Shown here piece by piece: positions 1 through 11,139 of a DNA stretch of 64,000 nt; the first letter of the stretch is position 1, and the number at the start of each line of letters is the position of its first letter. The position numbers were made by a program, and so were the translations under genes. Source of the stretch: Gorsachius magnificus (taxonomy: Eukaryota; Chordata; Aves; Pelecaniformes; Ardeidae); assembly GCA_034008185.1 (NCBI GenBank), contig CM067084.1, forward strand, positions 11,365,385 to 11,429,384. Reading direction: 5' to 3'. A model generated the notes under the pieces. That model saw only the letters and a list, made by a program, of their open reading frames with translations. It was not told the origin of the DNA and made no database searches.

Positions 1-415
1 TTTTATCATGATGCTGGAGTGGGACTTATGTAATCCAGTTTTTGCCTTCTGTCCTGTCACTGGGTACTCCTGAGAAGAGTCTGTCCCTGTTGTCTTTGCT
101 CACCCCCAAAGTGTTTATGCACTGTGTTAGGATCTCCCCAAATCTGGCTCTTCCCTGGGCCAAACTGTCCCAGCTCTCTCAGCCTTTTCTCTGATGTGAG
201 ATGCTCCAAGCCTTTAATTGCCTTAAAGGGCCATCTTGTTGGCCCCTCTCCAGTATAGCCCTGTCTCTCTTGAACTGGGATGCCCAGCATTGGTGCCAGC
301 GCTCCATGTACACCTCCCCAGTGCTGAGTAGAGGGCAGTTCAGCCAATATTCAGTCGTCCTCACTGTCCATTTAGCTAGTCAATACTTCATCAGTTTGTC
401 TATGAGGATGTTTTG
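1..415 (-). mobile_element. CR1 LINE, ORF2 C-terminal remnant with internal deletion, continuing past the left edge
   Basis: Read on the minus strand, this is a decayed chicken-repeat-1 (CR1) non-LTR retrotransposon. About 335-410 encodes a reverse-transcriptase stretch of the type 'ILIDKLMKY...KWTVR..ENWLNC'. The sequence then jumps directly into the end of ORF2: 'QFKRDRAILERGQ' at about 248-277, then, in another frame, 'KGLEHLTSEKRLRELG' at 168-215. The remaining bases down to position 1 resemble the CR1 segment around the 'CAGTGACAGGAC' motif (near 50-60 on the plus strand). The middle of ORF2 between the RT motif and the C-terminal region is missing, and at least one frameshift separates the two C-terminal blocks, so the copy is dead. 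The 5' boundary near 415 is approximate. The 3' UTR lies outside the window. Assignment is from recalled CR1 consensus; subfamily not determined. Confidence 0.87.
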
Positions 416-3400
416 GAGGCATTTGAGCAAACTGACCTGGATTAGGGCACATGTCTGTGAATTTGGGTGGCTGAGTGGAGAAACATACGGTTCTGCTGCA
501 GCTTTCATGGAAAAGTAGAGAAAGCAGCAAGAATGGGGGTGCTCTGTTTTGGTTCAGGTAGTTGGAGGGAAATAAAGCTGTGCCTTGGGTCTATGACAGA
601 TAGTCATACTACTGAATATTGTTTTCCCCTAATGTTCCATAGGAACCCAATAAAAATGGAAAGTACAAAATTTTGTTTAAACCTTTTTAATAATCTAGAA
701 AGTATAAATTGAATATACTGTGGTTTATGACTGCATTAAATACCATTATACAGCAACATCAAATGCAGCCATAAAATGCACTTTTAAGTATCTCCAGAAC
801 AATAAAGGTATATAATGTGTAAGAAAGTGAATAGTAATCAGCGCATTATGTATAGACCAATGTCTGTGTTTGGTAGTCGCTGACCTTTTATTTGGAAGAT
901 GTAGAAATACTGAACTGTGTTAGTTTCTAGTCTTTTTGTAAAACTACATAGTCTGTGCTGAATTCCCACAATTGACTGTCCGCTCCAGAGTGTAACTAAA
1001 TTACTCTGTACTTATCCAGGCTAAATGAGACACTTGTTTAGCCAGGTGCCCAATTTACTCTTTCCCCTGGTCCCCACCCTGTCCCCTTCTATTGCAAAAG
1101 CAAATATTTCTGTCTTGTCATTTTTAGGAAAAATAAACAAAACTGAACCCAACCATTCAGTCCAGGATTATGCTGAACTTGGGTTCTGTTACTAGATATA
1201 TCACTTTAATTTAAATAAGACTCTTCATACACTTGGATTGCTAGCTCCATAAACCATCTATTTAGAACTACTTTAAAATGCTGTTAATGCTTTCTTCACT
1301 TTTATAATTGAGATGGCAAGTAAACTTGCCAGTGGTACAGATAGCTAACTCACTCATTTGTTGGACTAAGAAGTGAGAAACCTATAAATGCAATTAATTT
1401 CCAGAGTCACTGGGTATACAATTTGGAATCTTAGGCAGAGTAAGGGTTTCTCTGGTGTACAGCTCAAAACTGATTCTTTTGTGTCCCTTTTTGTGTGCGT
1501 GTATGAAGCAAGTGGAAGGCAAATTCTTTTTTTTTTTAATTAGAAAATAGGCTAAAACTCTCTTTGCAACTAATTTTGTATTCAGCAAATATACTAGGCG
1601 GGGTACAATCAAATTCAGCTGTTGGAACCAAATGGCAGCTGTTGGTTACTGAGGTATCTATGTCTTCTCTAATGCTCTGAAGCATTTCAATGTTTCCCAC
1701 TCTTCATAGACTTAATTCTCCTTTGATGAGAGTCTCTCATGTGTAGTGTTTTTACTTAGCCCTGCTAAGGTAAAACTGTTAAAGCTTATTACCCGTCCCA
1801 ATTATCTGTGTTTCAATTTGAATATATCCTTGTTTCATATATAGTGAATATTCGGTATTTTCGCATGCAATGAAGTGTTATGTTACCTAGATCAGAAAAT
1901 CCTGTGTTTCGTTTACTTGCGGTTTATGGTTACATTTTTTATACACCCAAAATCCAGTCTCTTCAGAAAATGAAAAATTTCTCAAGAAACAAGTTCTGCT
2001 TGGTTTCCCAGATCTGTGAATAAACCTAACCATAAGTGACCCCAATGTTTGCAGCAGGAGGTCTCTCTCCTCTCTTGGTCTCTCGCTTGCGGTGCATCAT
2101 GCTTGGTGGCATTTTAGGTCAAGCTCAGAGAAGAAAGCCTGAACTGAACAGAGATGGACTCTCTCTATAGGCGGTGTCTTCTGCCCACTGCCTGTGCCAG
2201 CCTCTGCCCTGGCCCTGTGCAGCCGTCCCCTGCTGACAAGCGTGCCCGTGAGGACTCGTTCCTGGGTCTCCCTCTGAAAGTACAGGATGAAGGCTAGTTT
2301 TAGCCACTGTTTGTGGAAATGTAACATAAATCAAAACTGCTGCACCGAAGGAACTTCCCAGTACCTGCATGCAATACTCACTTCATCTTATACCATCTTC
2401 TCTTTTTGCTTGTACGCCAAGAATATTGAATGTTTTACTCTTTATCCATAAAATGTATTTCCCTGACCAGGTTTCCAACAAACTGCTTTTTCTTAAACAC
2501 TGCATAAAGCTTTTGGTTTAGTAAGGTAAGCCTTTGTTTCTGATAAACTTATTTTCTTGCTGAAGAACTTAAAAATTAAATTTGCTGAAGGAAGAAAACT
2601 ATTACCTCTGTTGTCTCCTCTACTTATGCCTTCCTGCATCCTGTTGCGTGCTGCATCGTATTATCATAACGCACCCGGAACGTGACTTTTCTTACGTGTA
2701 GAAGTCGTACCTCAGCCAGATGGATTCATCATTGACACAGAAAAGGTCAGACAGTTGCAACAGACAATATATTATTTTTTCAAGGGTATGCATTGAGGCA
2801 GTTTTTCCAAGTATATTGTCATTTGTTTCATTACTGGAGCCCTTAAAATATCAGCAAAATGCAACCTACTGTCTGTATGAGCCTGTGGAAAGCCTGAAAC
2901 AATTGTCCTGTGAAACACCTGTAAATTGTTTCTTACTTTCTCAGTGTCTAAAGACTCTGTAGCCTAGTGGTGGTGTTCAACTATCAAGTTAGTTGGTACG
3001 GCAGGATTCATTCTGGACAGTAAGCATGCGGATTCTTTCGGTTACAGATGTGGTCAAACACAAGTCATGGAACACTGGGGTATGTTTTTTGGTTGGTAAG
3101 CCTGTGATAAATTATACTGGAGATGAATTACCTCTGTGATCACATGAGGGCTGACCTGTACCTTTCAGCTACATGCCATAGTTAGTTTTGGCATGCATGA
3201 AGGTTGTCAGTGAGTCCTAAGAAACCATGGAAGAACTTTGATTTTAGCACCAGTATTACTTCAATGCGTTTCATTTTTTTTTCTTTAATGTATGTTATGT
3301 TCAAAAAAATTTTTTAACAAGGGAGGCAACTTTGATTTTAAAACCAGTAAAACCCATAAATATTTGGACAGACAGGAAAGTACAACTAGTTGGGTATCCC

Positions 3401-6400
3401 TTTTCATTACAGAAATAGGACAGATTTGTGAATTTCCTAATGTGAAAAAACCCATAAACCTAACCAAACAGTTCAAACTAAATAATGAAATGTTGATATG
3501 GCTTGAAGCTAATGTAAAACAAGACGTCGGCATTTTTCTTTCCATTTGTAACAGTACCACTTGTGGCTGGTAGAATGGACAACAAATCTTAAATTCTTAA
3601 AATCTTTAAATTCTTAAAAAAGAAAAACCCCAAAGTTGTGCAAAAACTGAGGTGAGATTCTCCTGTCCTTGTGCAGACTCCCTCTCTGCTCTGCTGATCT
3701 TGCTGATCGGAGGAGACGAGCCAAATACATTTTGGGAATTTCCAGCAGCGTGCTTCCTCATGATCTGATTCTTGCCGTGTTTCATAGGCTGACCAAACTC
3801 TACACTGTTTTGAAATCAATGTAATGAAAGGCTGTCTCGCCATTTTGACTGCATTTTGGCGGCTACTTGAAATGAGCTTAATATCATACAAATACATTGT
3901 TTAATACTTGTATTGTTCTTACTCATCTGTGTCTGTGGGATCCCTGCAACTTCTCGCGGAAACTAAGCGATTAGATTGTGTCTGCGATGGTAGTTTCCAG
4001 AAATACTTTCTTCCTGATTGATTGATTTAATTGCAAGTGATTAGAGTTAGGATGTCCATTTAACATGTGACAAGACAGTTTATAGCTCAATCACTTTCTA
4101 AAACACATCTTAATTAGGAAGTGACTATTTCTGTCAGCAGTGTTGTTTTAATTAAAAAAAAACAACCTCATGTGTTTGTCTCTTTTTACAGGAATTCTGA
4201 TATGCAAGACATAGCAGGGCAAAACAGAAAGAAATACAATGTAGGCATTGGGCTTTTTCCTACCAAATTCAGATTCACAGTGCCAATGTGGGATAATATA
4301 AGCTTTTAATGGAGAAGGCGGAGGAAGGGTGGGTTTTGTGGTGACTTTTGGTTGGGTTTTGTTGTTTGTTTTGTCTTTTTTTTTTTTAAACCCGAAGGTG
4401 TGTGATCTTGCTCCTCAGTTTTATCCAACTTTAAGTAAAAGAGCAAATTTTCTGTAAGCATACTTCTTTAATGGCAGTTTATGAAAGGATAAGCACTTGC
4501 ACCTGAACGTAGTTACATTCATGTTAAAAGGAACGTGCTTAACAGATCACAGCAGCAGTGCAGGGCAGGAGCATGTCTTTAAAGAAGCTGTGGTGGTGGG
4601 GAGTGGAAATATGGGCTCTGTTCCAGTGCCTTCCCTTTCTGTACCTGTACCCACTGGCAAACTACATGTGAGCTGCTGAGCCCGTTAGAAGTGCCCCATC
4701 CTTCTTAAGGCTTGTTGAGGGGAGGAAGGTAAAAGGGAAGGTACCTGAACTGGCCCTAAGGGTGAGCTTGTGATAGAGGGAATTGCTGCTGGAAATACAA
4801 TTTTGTTACTTGTACAAGAAGAAAGTAATTACTTGTGGTCAAATCTAGGCTATAAAATAATAGCCACTAATTTACTAGAGACTAGTTATGTTAGCTAATG
4901 TTATGAAGGTTTAGACTGAACAGGTGGAATTACATTTAATTCTACTAAGTTTGGTTTTGTTAAGTTTTGGTAGGGAACCCATTCTCTGTTCTGGATTTAG
5001 GATTGTGGATATTTGGGACAATTGCTGCGGTATCTTGTCAAGATTTAGGGTGTCCTTATTCAGAGGATGCCTTCAATATTAAGGAAGTCTTCAATGTTAC
5101 AATACTCTTTGTATTTCAGTAAGGTATTGCTTCACTATTAGCTTACAGTCCTTACTCCTTAAAAAAAAAAAAAAAAATCTGCCCCATAACTTTTTCCTTA
5201 ATTTTGAGATGACTAGCATATTTTATCTTTCCTAAGGCAAAGTTAAGTGTACAAAGAAGATAAGAGGCTTTAGTTTTACATCTAGAAAAATCAGGAAACA
5301 AAAATCCCTCCCAGTGGGGGAGCAAGGTATAAAGCTGACCTCATCTAATTTACCTTAAGGTAAGATTGAAGGCTTTTTTTTTTGTTAGGTTTCTCTCTTT
5401 CCTTCACAATGTACTCTTTCTACCTTGCCTTGATTTATCTTACATCTTCGTTATCCTGAGGTGAAAATGGCGAATTTATCTTCTACTGAAGACAACTCTT
5501 CAAAAAGAGTCTGAATCACTAAGGCCAAGCCCAGAAGCAACTGGAGGCAATTAGGAACACTTTCTTTAAAACTCTCACCCAACCTACACATGCTTAGCTT
5601 GGGAGATCAGAGAGAAATATAGCTAGAGGACAGCAGTACTAATAGCTACCAGATCTAACAAACCATAAAGGTGTGCACCAGAGAACTGTGGCAATATTGA
5701 CTGTGTGTTCATTAAGGACATGAGTGCCAGATGATGAAAGCGTTGCTCTGCTGGGAGACATTTTACTACTTAAAATGGCAGATAAAGTTACTCTCTGCTT
5801 TCTTCTGTTGGTTAAAAAAAAAAAAAAGTGCAGAACTTGTTGGCCTGAAACTATTTCTGGGATGAAGTTTTCAGTGGTCTTCTACCGTCCTCTGTGAAGA
5901 AGCTTAATCACCACTTCCAGAGCTAGAAACCTATCAAGAACATTAATCTTAATAAGTAGTAATGTCACTCCTTTCACTCTTGATGAGTAACACTAACAGC
6001 CTCATATATTTAATGCATCTGAAACAGAATTTAGTATCATTACAGCAATGAGAAGTAAATCACCTCTCTGTGAGACTTAATTTGCTGAATTTTGCTGTTT
6101 CTTTTTTCGCTCTTTTCTGCTTGCTTTCATTTCAGTGGTATTCTCTCCAGAACAGAGAAATCATGTTTCTTTACCCTTTAATCTTTTAACACTTTTAACA
6201 TTCTGGGATTTTTTTATTTTTTTATTTTTTTTTTTTTACTTAATTGTAGTAATTGTGGTTTAATGCCTGTGTTCTTCCGTTCCGGCACACTTTACAACAA
6301 AGTGCATCGAATCAATCATTGACCAAATAATTTACCAACAAATCAGGTGGCTTTGAAGTTTGAGTTAATTGATTTTAATGTTTTCAGTGCTCTTTCTGTC

Positions 6401-6887
6401 TTTGATCTAAGCTATTCTGTAGAGTAGGGAAAGAGAGCTTAGACTTGAGATGTTAAAGGGCACCATGAGTGAGGGGATTCAGTAGCTGCGCTCACAATAG
6501 TACTGATGCAAAGTGAATGGTATTAGTGCTATCTGGAGGTCTTTTCTGCTTTATTTGTAACATATTCTTATGACTGCCAGGTCTGGAATACAACAGTCCC
6601 CTGAGGAAAAAAAACCCTCTCCCTGTTATTTGCGCTGTTAGCCCCCCTTGTTCTCTTTGCTTTCTCATAAGAGCAGTTCTGCAGTTATATATACATATTT
6701 TTGTACTTTGAGCCTTGAACGCTGCAAATCAGCATTGTCACTCGCATTCTCATTTAGCAACGATGGAAATCTGTCTACTGGCTAAGTGAATTCATTAATT
6801 CCCTGGCTGTTTAGATGCAACCTTCAGCCAAGCAAAAGTCTGAGCAGATGACTGTGGGCTCAGCAAGATCACCAACCTTCCACTTCT
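416..6887. other. Unique AT-rich non-coding stretch
   Basis: No gene or recognisable transposon was found in these 6.5 kb. Homopolymers are T at about 1527-1537 and 4376-4387, A at 5161-5177 and 5814-5827, and a T-rich run with single A interruptions at about 6209-6238. A GC-richer patch lies at about 2100-2300 without recognised content. Segments 3930-4155 and 6280-6400 carry clusters of homeodomain-type ATTA/TGATTGAT motifs and are raised in the findings as possible conserved non-coding elements. Short open frames here, for example 3292-3573, show no family signature. Confidence 0.6.
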
Positions 6888-6915
6888 CCCCCCCCCCCCC
6901 CCCCCCCCCCCCCCC
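6888..6915. repeat. Pure poly-C tract, 28 bases
   Basis: An uninterrupted run of 28 C residues. On the minus strand it is poly-G and can form a G-quadruplex; the C strand can form an i-motif. Such tracts are length-unstable and are often mis-sized in assemblies. The glycine run of a short minus-strand frame across 6795-7025 is produced by this tract and is not a protein feature. Confidence 0.95.
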
Positions 6916-9900
6916 AGCCATGTTGCTAGGTCAAGCCTGCTGGAAGATCCAGAGGGAAAGTTAGAAAGTGTAAGGGTCATCTGCATCTGTTTGAATCTGC
7001 TGCGAATTAGGAACATTACAGCCATGCCTAGTCCTCAAAACGCATTTTTATTTCCTCTCAGTTTACTGATGTGAACTGAAATTTTCACTCAAAGGTGCAG
7101 GAATGCCAACATTGCTCATTCACACATGGAAACCATAACTAAACCAATATTCACATTTATATGAAATCACTGAAGGCAATACAGAATGGTATATGAAAAA
7201 TACTAAGTGATATGTCCACTGTACATGAGCAAGCTGCTTGATATTGCAATTACAAGGTGTCCTGTAATACAATACTTTATACTTTACTTATATAGTATAC
7301 AGTATATAAACTGTATACTTTAGTTATATAATACTTTAATATAGCTGTAGGTGGGTTAAAATATAAAGGCAGAAAAATCATCCTGTCTACTACGACAGTG
7401 CTGAGAATTTTCTTTGCAAAAAGCATCTATTTTTTTTTTTTAAAGCATCAGTAGAAATAAAGGAAGCTTCCTATGATAGATATGTGTATTAAAATAAATT
7501 ACAGATTTTAAGATAAAAGAAACAATGGTTATATAGTGTATGACATGAGGAAAGAAGTCCAGTACAACTAAATGCCAGAATCTGAATGTGCTGTCTAAGT
7601 GTTATGTTGAAGGCCAATTTATTGGATTGAAGTTGTGGATTCTTCACTTGACTGAGAATTTGAAATTGCCTGCATATTGGGCAAGGGAGCATCTCTGGTA
7701 TCTTGAGATTACAAGGGAGAATTTCTAGTTCATAGGTAAAGGTTTAGCCTGTCTGTGCAAGAGCAAGAGATAAATGGAAACCCCAATTATGAGAGATATT
7801 AAGTAATAAACAGTTTTGTTTTTTTTTCTGTAGGGTTTCGGGTTTTTTGAGAAATAAATCTGTTACTGATATTTTTTGGGGGATGTGGGGGCAGAGGAAT
7901 CCCCCTTGCCTGAAAAGAGGTGGAAAAACCAATCAGTCGCATTTCTTATTTGGCTAGCCAGCCAGTTAAGGAAAAACAGAGTAGTGGAAAGGTGTGTGTT
8001 AAAGCACTGAAACTCTGGGCCAGGACCAAACATGGCAGCCTAGTTGAAGTCACAGGTAACACGCAACTGTCTGCCTTCAGCAGCAGAGCATGCGGACAGC
8101 CTGGAAAAGAGCAGAGAGGTTTTTTAAAGAGGGTCATTCTAGTCACGTTTTAAGTTAGTCATTCTCTTCCTTCAGGTTTCCCAAAGCAGAAGCTAAAAAA
8201 CTTTAAGAATATAGAAATCAGTTCTTACAGTCATGATATACATGCCGCTAACTTGTCTGCCTCAGGTCTTTTTACATCAGTAGTTGGCTTTACTTGTCCA
8301 AGCATATGTGTTTATTTTCTGTGCCTGTTTTCATCTTGTGTGTCTACTTCTCCTATGTGTAAAACCATGCCTTCTGTAAATGCTGAAACAAACAATGGTG
8401 TGTTTTGCCATTTGTTGGGGTTTTTTTAATTAAAAAAAGTGAGAGGCGAAGGCATAGGAGAGTAAGAACTGTGCAGTGGAAGAGTGCGGAGCCACCACTA
8501 TTCTGTGCTGTGTGTGCTCTATGCTTGAGAGAGCCTGGGAAATTGGTGAAAAGCAGAATGAAGAAGAGGAAAAGCCCAACTTGCTTGCCAATGGTGTAAT
8601 TAAGTGCTATTTATCCTTTTTACAATATTTACATTGGCAGTGTTTCATTAGGGATTTATGGCCATCTGTCTTACAGATTTATTGTATACATTGTGGATTT
8701 TGCAGTTTAAAGCTGCTTTGGAAGTAGAACAAACCCCTCTGTGTATATCCCAACACCTGACTTCCCTGAGGATAAGCAAAGTTTCATGAATCTGCTTAAC
8801 AGCACTTCACAAAATATTGCCTGGGCTGATGTCAGGTCAGTGGACAGCAAACTGAGCCAGCAAGGTGGTAACACTCAAAATGTCATTCCACCATGTCTAT
8901 TTTACCGCTACGGACAGAGCAGTCAGTCTTCAACTGTTACGGAGTCTGACATTTTTAATGCATATTATTCTCTTTGTTTAGCTTTAAAATATTTTTTTTT
9001 TTTTACTGGCCTTATTTCAACTTGGTTCTCATTATAAAACTTGTTTTTTTTTCTAAATATGTACCTTTTCTTAAGTCATGTTAGATGTGCTTGAGCTTTT
9101 TGTAACATCTTCCTTAAAGCCCCAGGAAAGATGCAGCAAATGCGTGCTTTCCTGCTGCCTTCCCTATTGCTCAGTTCTGCTGCAGATGCGGTATGCCCCC
9201 AAAAGAGTGAAATCCTGCTCTGAGCACAAGTAATTTTCCCCAAGGTGTAGCCTAGGCAAAAGGGTGAGGGTAAATCTTGCCCAAAGAGGGGAAATCAACA
9301 TTTTGTGGTAGAAGCAGTTTGCCGGTTTGCTACTTGAGCTTATTGTGAAAAGGCACAGAGTGCATCTCCTGTGATGGGAACTGTGCTTACACTAAACACT
9401 TCTAATACCTGTCTAACACCATAGGTTTGTAGTCTGACATTGTAGGCTGACCATAGGCTTGTTGGTGTTTTTCTGGGGCCGTACCCTCAACACAAGAAAA
9501 CAGTAGTAGCAATTAAAACAATGTGGAAATGTTTTCATAAAACAAAGTCCAGCAAAAAAAAAAAAAAAAAAGAAATATTCAGTGAAGTCTTTGAAATGAG
9601 GAGAAAAACCTTTTGTTATAGAAACACCCAACAAAATTCAGAGGTGTCCAGGATGCCAGGGCCTTGTGCTGGCTGCCAGCAGCTGGCTGCTCCCTCAGGA
9701 TTAGGCACAGGACCCTGGTTGGAAGGGCAGCCTTCCTCCACCCCTCCAGGCCTTAAAGGGTTTGCCTGTTCCTTTGCAATTAATTTCAGCATTTAGACAC
9801 TTTTTTGTTCTTGAGTGGTTTTTGCCTGTACTTAACAGGAGATGAAAATTGTGATTTTTTTTTTTCTACCTGTAATAATAATAATCTATTTACCTGAGAT

Positions 9901-10171
9901 GATATGTGAAAAATAGTACAGATCAACAGTGTGAGTTAACAGAAATTAATCATGATAGGAGTAACTCTTGCATTAAAAATCTGTATTGTGAGACAAAAAA
10001 ACGATGCAAATTGTGAAAAGCAGCAAATTGGACCCCTCTGTGCTGTGAAGTCCTGATTCATGCTATCTTTGCTGTACTGGAGGGATCCCATCGCGGGAAT
10101 GTTGTGTCTGTGCTCCCTCTAAAACTTAATTACAGTCTTAACTTGCCTTCATGTGCGTCAATTTTTAACTT
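6916..10171. other. Unique non-coding stretch between two poly-C tracts
   Basis: No gene identified. It contains the small structured repeat at 7278-7330 (listed separately), an A18 run at 9554-9571 and several shorter T runs. The open frame 8741-9037 on the plus strand (98 codons) has no recognised domain, and its tail is translated low-complexity T-rich DNA. Confidence 0.6.
7278..7330. repeat. Nested direct and inverted repeat
   Basis: Two 17-base copies, TATACTTTACTTATATA at 7278-7294 and TATACTTTAGTTATATA at 7314-7330, differ at one base and are offset by 36 bases. Between them, and partly overlapping, is a perfect 10-base inverted repeat AGTATACAGT (7294-7303) / ACTGTATACT (7310-7319) with a 6-base ATATAA loop. 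The structure is directly visible. Its origin (AT slippage, or a fragment of an old element) is unknown. Confidence 0.9.
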
Positions 10172-10191
10172 CCCCCCCCCCCCCCCCCCCC
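10172..10191. repeat. Pure poly-C tract, 20 bases
   Basis: Twenty consecutive C residues, the second such tract in the first 10.2 kb and on the same strand as the one at 6888. It creates a proline run in a short plus-strand frame that should not be read as a gene. Confidence 0.95.
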
Positions 10192-10439
10192 AGTTCTACT
10201 TGGACTACTGTTCATTCAAAAGCATGAGTTGTGTTTTAGCCCCTTTCATGAAAACTTTGAAGTGCTACTGTCGTTTCAAGCTGAGCTCTTAACTCCTCCC
10301 TTAAATGACCACCACCACCATTTTTTTTTTAAAATTATTTGTGTTTGGCAGAGAATGAGAGAAGGCTCTAGTCTCTAAATATCTCACTTGTACCTAAAAC
10401 CTTGCCTCCTACACCCCTTGTCACTACAGCCTGTTTCCT

Positions 10440-11110
10440 GATAGATCACAGGCCTGGACAGAGGCCCGCCGACCTGCTTCTGCCATGTTTTGGAGGGCTG
10501 GTGCCCCCGGGGAGGGGGTGAAGGCAGAAGATCCTTCTCCCGCCGCCATCTTGGATGGCTGACCAGGGCTCTCCCTTCTCCCGGTGACAAGGCCAAGAGT
10601 GAATCAAAGCAGAACTGCTGCTTTGGAAGATGCCCTGAGTCACAAAATGAGGTCTGTTGGATTAAAATATCTCCCTCTCTTTTCTCCTTGCCTTTTGAAA
10701 AAACCCACAACCGAGAACAAACGTTAGGGTATTCAGTTGGTATTACCCTGGATCTAGTCTTCTCCTGCCGTACCCTCTGTCTGTGCTCTGTCCCTGCCTT
10801 CTGTAAAGAAACCTGTCGCTGTTCCTCCGCATTTGGGTGTTTCTTAGCCTAATACTTGCGTTCCCTTTACCTAGTGTGGGCGAACGTGGTAGCCCAGAGC
10901 CTGACCAAAGGACGGCGGCTGGTGAGGCCTGCATGGGCAACCCTTTCCCGTGTGACTGCTGCGCTGTGCGGCACTCGCGCTCGGCAATGCTGATTCTTCG
11001 GGCTTTGTGTTTTCCTTTCAGCTTGTATCAAGCATATGTTGCTTCTCTGTACACAGGCATCTCAAAGAATTTCTCAGCCGCCTTTCTATCATCCCCGAGT
11101 CCAAATTACA
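10440..11110. promoter_or_regulatory. Locally CpG-rich patch with YY1-type motif; possible promoter
   Basis: About two dozen CpG dinucleotides can be counted by eye in this 670-base patch, against a CpG-poor background, including a cluster at about 10,965-10,985. At 10,542-10,554 the sequence GCCGCCATCTTGG matches the YY1 consensus, which is typically found just downstream of mammalian and avian TATA-less promoters. A segment with splice-site-like ends follows at 11,057-11,131. No TATA box was seen. The patch may be a weak CpG-island promoter for an unannotated transcript, or simply a GC-rich unique segment. The promoter role is inference. Confidence 0.25.
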
Positions 11111-11131
11111 ACTGTCAATTATACATGAAAG
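11057..11131 (+). other. Exon-like segment (unassigned)
   Basis: A pyrimidine-containing tract ending in 'tacacag' precedes the segment and the donor 'AAAG|gtaggt' follows it. A second donor-like GTGAGA lies four bases on, and an alternative acceptor ('cctttcag') lies at 11,020. Read with one leading base completing a split codon, it encodes HLKEFLSRLSIIPESKLQLS followed by four more residues, and ends after two bases of a codon. The family was not recognised. The minus strand is also open across most of it, so the coding signal is weak. Immediately upstream is the CpG-rich patch. Confidence 0.2.
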
Positions 11132-11139
11132 GTAGGTGA

